Shown here piece after piece: positions 62,501 to 64,000 of a stretch of DNA of 64,000 nt (positions are counted from its first letter, which is position 1; every line of letters begins with the position of its first letter). A program made the position numbers and the translations under genes. The notes under the pieces are model-generated. The model had not been told where the DNA came from, ran no database searches, and saw nothing but the letters and a program-made list of their open reading frames with translations. Origin of the DNA: Pseudoduganella ginsengisoli (GTDB lineage: Bacteria; Pseudomonadota; Gammaproteobacteria; Burkholderiales; Burkholderiaceae_D); assembly GCF_009720865.1 (NCBI RefSeq), contig NZ_WNLA01000005.1, positions 186,001-250,000 of the forward strand. The letters are read 5' to 3'.

Positions 62501-62972
62501 GGATGGCAACGCTGACGGTATTAGCGATGCGGGCGAGCTGAAGTCGCTGGCTGACCTGAACATCAGCAAGCTGAACCTGAACGGCAAGTCGGATGTGTCG
62601 CTGAACAACGGCAATATCGTGGGTATGACGTCCACCTACGAAACGGCTGATGGCCAGAGCCACGCGGCAGCCGACGTCTGGTTCGCCGGCAGCAGCGTGA
62701 CGCCGGGTGCAGCTGACCTGCGCGGCAACGTCAGCGGTCTGGTGCAGTCGATGACGTCCTTCGGCAGCGCGGCGCCAGTCGCAAGCGGTTCGCTGACCCT
62801 GGATGCCAACGCCAGCGTCAACAGCAGCGTAGCGACGCTGGCAGCAGCGATCAGCCAGTTCGACGCGACCAAGCTGAACGGCGCGGCAGACTTGGCGGCC
62901 ACCGACAGCGACCTGCGTCTGAAGGCCCTGTCCAGCAGCTCCGGCCTGGGCGGCATCCTGGCTTCGAAGTAA
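56559..62972 (+). CDS. Giant octapeptide-repeat protein with EF-hand C-terminal module
   Basis: A 2137-residue protein; AGGAG precedes the ATG. Residues 7 to ~1870 are octapeptides of the form [LMF]-x-[TS]-x-[QAD]-[IVL]-x-[AG] (LTTDQIGA, LGTNQVAA, LSSQQVGA), with occasional 9-mers ending in ANG. About 27 octads make a 218-residue super-repeat. Residues 1872-2137 form a different domain starting YTPIVLDLGNDGIDTL, with EF-hand-like loops DRNGNGAIDDGSE (1923), DTNGDGAITSAD (1960) and DGNADGISDAGE (1982), resembling the C-terminal modules of FrpC/RTX-type exoproteins. No signal peptide and no GGxGxD repeats are seen; type I secretion is possible but unproven. Codon use is biased to CTG, ACC, CAG, GCC, as in highly expressed genes. 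A surface or matrix role is inferred. Confidence 0.88.
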   Translation: MSIVTSLTTLQIANLSTLQIAGLATADIAGLNTDQFGALTTDQMGVFTSAQVPAFTTNQLANGLSTLQAAAMTSTQLSAMSSAQASALSSDAIAAFETSDIVGFKTTAIAALKSSQLAAMSTDQVGALGTNQVAALTTTQLSTGFTTNQIVALTSAQAAVLSSQQVASLSSDSIAAMQTDDFSALKTSAIAGLKTVQLTALTTDQIVSLNTQQISALGSSQVGALATNVLAAMETSDVAALKSSAIAGLSSDQVSALTTDQVGALTSSQISGMTTSQLANGLQTNQVAALNSSQLGALSTTQFGALGSDAIAAIETADLAGLKSTQIAALKTIQAAGLTTDQIANLSTSQVAALTTNVLANALSTNQIVALNTAQAAALSSSQVSALSSDSLAAMETDDFSSLKTAAIAGLKTAQLSALNTNQVVSMTTSQVAALGSAQMAGFNTAAIAAMETNDLAALKTAAMSGLTTDQVNALTTDQIGALTSSQVGSLTTNQLANGMSTLQVQALTSTQMGAMSTTQFAALSSDQIGAIETSDIVGLKTTVIAALKTVQIAGLNTDQIGALTTSQVTALTTNVLANGFATNQIAALNSAQAAVLSSQQVANLTSDQIAAMETDDFSALKTSAIAGLKTAQLSALNTNQVVSMTTSQVAALGSAQMAGFNTAAIAAMETNDVAALKTAAMSGLTTDQVNALTTDQIGALTSSQVGGLTTNQLANGLSTLQVQALTSTQLGALSTMQFSSLTSDAIAAIETSDIVGLKTTVIAAMKTVQIAGLTTDQIGALGTNQVAALTTNALANGFNTAQIVALNSAQAAVLSSQQVANLTSDQIAAMETDDFSALKTSAIAGLKTAQLSALNTNQVQSMTTSQVAALGSAQMAGFSTAAIAAMETQDLAALKTAAIAGLTSDQVAAVTTDQIGNMTSSQIAAMTTSQIANGLTTAQVVAMTSSQLAGLSTTQFNALTSDAIAAIETADIVGLKTTVIAALKTVQVAGLTTDQIGALSTSQAAALSTNALANGFNTAQIVALNTAQASVLSSQQVGALGSDQIAALESDDLAVLKTSAIAGLKTAQLSALNTAQVVALGTNQVAALSSAQMAGFNTAAIAAMETQDLAALKTAAIAGLTSDQVAAITTDQIGNMTSSQIAALTTSQIANGLTTAQVVAMTSTQLAGLNTTQFASLTSDQIAAIETSDIIGLKTTVIAAMKTLQIAGLTTDQIGALGTNQAAALSTNALANGFNTAQIVALNTAQAAVLSSQQVGALTSDQFAAMESDDIAVLKTSAIAGLKTAQLSALNTAQVVAFSTSQMAALGSSQMAGFSTAAIAALETQDLAALKTAAIAGLTSDQVAAITTDQIGNMTSSQMSALTTSQIANGLTTAQVVAMTSTQLAGLNTMQFNALTSTAIAAIETADIIGLKTTVIAALKTVQIAGLTTDQIGALGTNQAAALTTNALANGFNTAQIVALNTAQAAVLSSQQVGALTSDQFAAMESDDIAVLKTSAIAGLKTAQLSALNTAQVVAFGTNQMAALGSAQMAGFNTAAIAAMETNDLAALRSAAVVGLTSDQIAAITTDQISALGSNQVVALTTNQLANGLTTAQIVNLTSSQLAALSTTQFGSLSSDQIAAIETTDISALKTTVIAALKTAQIAGLTSVQIDALGTNQVAALTTNALANGFNTAQIVALNSAQAAVLSSSQVSALSSDSIAAMETDDFSALKTSAIAGLKTSQLQALNTNQMVSLTTSQAAALTSAQMGGFTTAAIAAMETSDLAALKTAAIGGLTTDHVAALTTDQLVGMSTTQFAALNSSQIKALNTLQISQLETQDMAALKTATIRALTTTQVAGITTLQISTLASTQVCALTSDQIQAMTTDQIGAFHSPFYTPIVLDLGNDGIDTLAFSSGVQFDMTGSGSKAGTGWVGGGDGLLALDRNGNGAIDDGSELFGSGTTLANGQKAGNGYQALAELDTNGDGAITSADAAFGNLRVWVDGNADGISDAGELKSLADLNISKLNLNGKSDVSLNNGNIVGMTSTYETADGQSHAAADVWFAGSSVTPGAADLRGNVSGLVQSMTSFGSAAPVASGSLTLDANASVNSSVATLAAAISQFDATKLNGAADLAATDSDLRLKALSSSSGLGGILASK
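56577..62170 (+). repeat. Tandem 24-bp repeats in 654-bp super-repeats
   Basis: The octad LKTSAIAG or its homologue (first octad of the unit) starts at 57111, 57765, 58419, 59073, 59727, 60381, 61035 and 61689: seven intervals of exactly 654 bp. Register also extends leftward, to 56868 and 56625 for homologous octads. The second half of the last unit is diverged. Acidic octads (METxDLAA, IETSDIxG, MESDDIAx) mark three sub-blocks of 81, 81 and 56 residues in each unit. Confidence 0.95.
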
Positions 62973-63010
62973 TCGGGTAGCGAGCGGGAGCGATCTCGCT
63001 TTGCCCTGAC

Positions 63011-63046
63011 AAAACGGCAAGACTGCGGTCTTGCCGTTTTTTTTTG
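63011..63046 (+). terminator. Rho-independent terminator of the giant repeat gene
   Basis: AAAACGGCAAGAC-TGCG-GTCTTGCCGTTTT, a perfect 13-bp stem with a 4-nt loop, then more T. It means the next repeat gene needs its own promoter, probably in the AT-rich 63047-63127. Confidence 0.95.
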
Positions 63047-63127
63047 TTTAAAATATTTTCCTGACGGCATCTTGTTTTTTATATAAAATCAAGCTTCCGT
63101 CCCTGCCATTAATGCCTGCGAGATAGC

Positions 63128-64000
63128 ATGTTCACGCTTTCAATGATGACCAACGCCCAGTTGGCTGCTTTGCCCACTTCCATCATGGCGGGCCTGGACA
63201 GTACACAACTGGCGACATTGTCGATTACCCAGCTGGGCCTGTTTTCTGCTGCACAAGTCGGCGCGATCTCCACCGCAGCCTTTAGTACGATGAACACACA
63301 ACAGGTGGCGGCGTTGACGGCGACGCAACTGGGCAGTGTGCAATCGATGCAAGTGGCGGTCTTGACGTCGCAGCAAGCGGCAGTGCTGAGCGCCACGCAG
63401 GCGGCGGCGTTGCCCGCTGCGGCGGTGGGCGGACTGGCGCCGGCGGGCCTGGCGGGGCTGAGCAATACCGCATTGGCCGTGTTTTCCGCGAATGCGTTGG
63501 CGGCGCTGCGGACTTCGGCCATTGTTGCGCTGCGCAGCGACCAGGTAGCGGCCATCGATGACACGCTGGTGTCGGCATTGACGACGGCGCAGGCCGCTGC
63601 GCTGGGCAGTGCGCAAATTGCCGGACTGGATGCGGCGGCCGTTGGCGCGATGGACGCCGTGGACATTGCCGCGTTGCGTCCAGCTATCGTGGCCTTGCTC
63701 AGCAATGCGCAAATTGCCGCACTCGATACGACGCGGTTTGCTGCGCTCACCACGGCGCAGACAGCCGCACTGAATACGGCGCAACTGGCGCAGGGCGTGA
63801 CGTCGAACCAGGTGGCGGCGTGGAGTACCGCGCAAGCCGCCGTACTGGGCAGTGCGCAATTGTCGGCTTTGTCCGTGACATCGCTGGCGGCGCTGCCGAC
63901 CAAGCTGATTGCCGCCTTGAAGCCCGCCACGCTGGCGGGACTGACGACGGCGCAGGCCGGCGGCTTGTCGGCATCGCAAGTGGCGGCCCTGACGACGGCG
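63128..64000 (+). CDS. Second octapeptide-repeat protein (3' end cut by window)
   Basis: The frame from ATG 63128 is open for 291 codons to the last base, so the gene continues outside. The product MFTLSMMTNAQLAALPTSIM goes on with the same octad style (LTTAQAAA, LGSAQIAG, LNTAQLAQ, MNTQQVAA) but is more varied and has no visible 218-residue period in the part seen. It uses more TTG, GCG and CGC codons than the first gene. The start has only a weak GAG-type ribosome site. It is a diverged tandem paralogue; whether it also ends in an EF-hand module cannot be seen. Confidence 0.85.
   Translation, partial: MFTLSMMTNAQLAALPTSIMAGLDSTQLATLSITQLGLFSAAQVGAISTAAFSTMNTQQVAALTATQLGSVQSMQVAVLTSQQAAVLSATQAAALPAAAVGGLAPAGLAGLSNTALAVFSANALAALRTSAIVALRSDQVAAIDDTLVSALTTAQAAALGSAQIAGLDAAAVGAMDAVDIAALRPAIVALLSNAQIAALDTTRFAALTTAQTAALNTAQLAQGVTSNQVAAWSTAQAAVLGSAQLSALSVTSLAALPTKLIAALKPATLAGLTTAQAGGLSASQVAALTTA

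Noticed and set aside
56601..63020. Open frame of over 2100 codons antisense to the octapeptide-repeat gene
   Set aside because: It mirrors the 24-bp repeats of the sense gene: the fixed codons (CTG, ACC, CAG) give no stops in that antisense frame. The product is Arg/His/Gln-rich and has no ribosome site or promoter.

Overview
The window reads as chromosomal DNA of a GC-rich betaproteobacterium, most likely an Oxalobacteraceae member (Janthinobacterium/Massilia/Duganella-like). The reasons are a nearly complete exosortase A (XrtA/PEP-CTERM) accessory gene set, a GTP-type PEP carboxykinase, a uvrA - TetR/MFS - ssb block, and Burkholderiales-style codon use throughout. The genus is inference; nothing in the window fixes it. 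No tRNA, rRNA, CRISPR array or insertion sequence was seen.

Region 1 (1-17.3 kb) is one flank of an XrtA exopolysaccharide/protein-sorting locus; the sortase and glycosyltransferases themselves must lie outside the window. It holds an HprK-related kinase (5' end cut), a nucleotidyltransferase, a lytic transglycosylase, an FAD oxidoreductase, one PEP-CTERM protein with a good sigma-54 promoter, two tandem FeeM-like acyltransferases, the TPR lipoprotein PrsT, a PLP decarboxylase, an AMP-forming acyl-CoA ligase, a GNAT/FemAB-like protein, an acyl carrier protein and two alpha/beta-hydrolases with unusual nucleophile elbows. Ligase, ACP and acyltransferases together suggest an acyl-activation and transfer module.

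Region 2 (17.3-25.4 kb) is housekeeping and small regulators: a MoaD-like protein coupled to a BNR-type propeller, a D-2-hydroxyacid dehydrogenase, pckG with a divergent promoter region carrying 25-bp direct repeats, an Mpo1-like membrane protein, a Crp/Fnr regulator and an orphan solute-binding protein.

Region 3 (25.6-41.1 kb) is the first candidate undescribed system: three very large, tightly spaced genes (2721, 1141 and 1301 aa) without signal peptides. They contain an OmpA-like segment, a large beta-rich region, a duplicated ~125-aa domain, a Pro/Thr-rich linker and a phospholipase-D-like half-domain that has lost its catalytic His and Lys.

Region 4 (41.1-55.99 kb) has a TetR gene with two copies of one operator flanking it, a 37-aa membrane peptide and a DsbA-family isomerase, a DUF885 peptidase-like protein, uvrA with a LexA box, a TetR/MFS pair, ssb, a possible small RNA, an Abi/HEPN protein with lower GC, an SPFH protein, a GAF-GGDEF protein and two divergent solute-binding proteins.

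Region 5 (56-64 kb) is the second candidate: a 2137-aa protein built of about 230 octapeptide repeats arranged in 218-residue (654-bp) super-repeats in exact register, capped by an EF-hand-rich C-terminal module. A second, more diverged octapeptide-repeat gene follows and runs off the window end.
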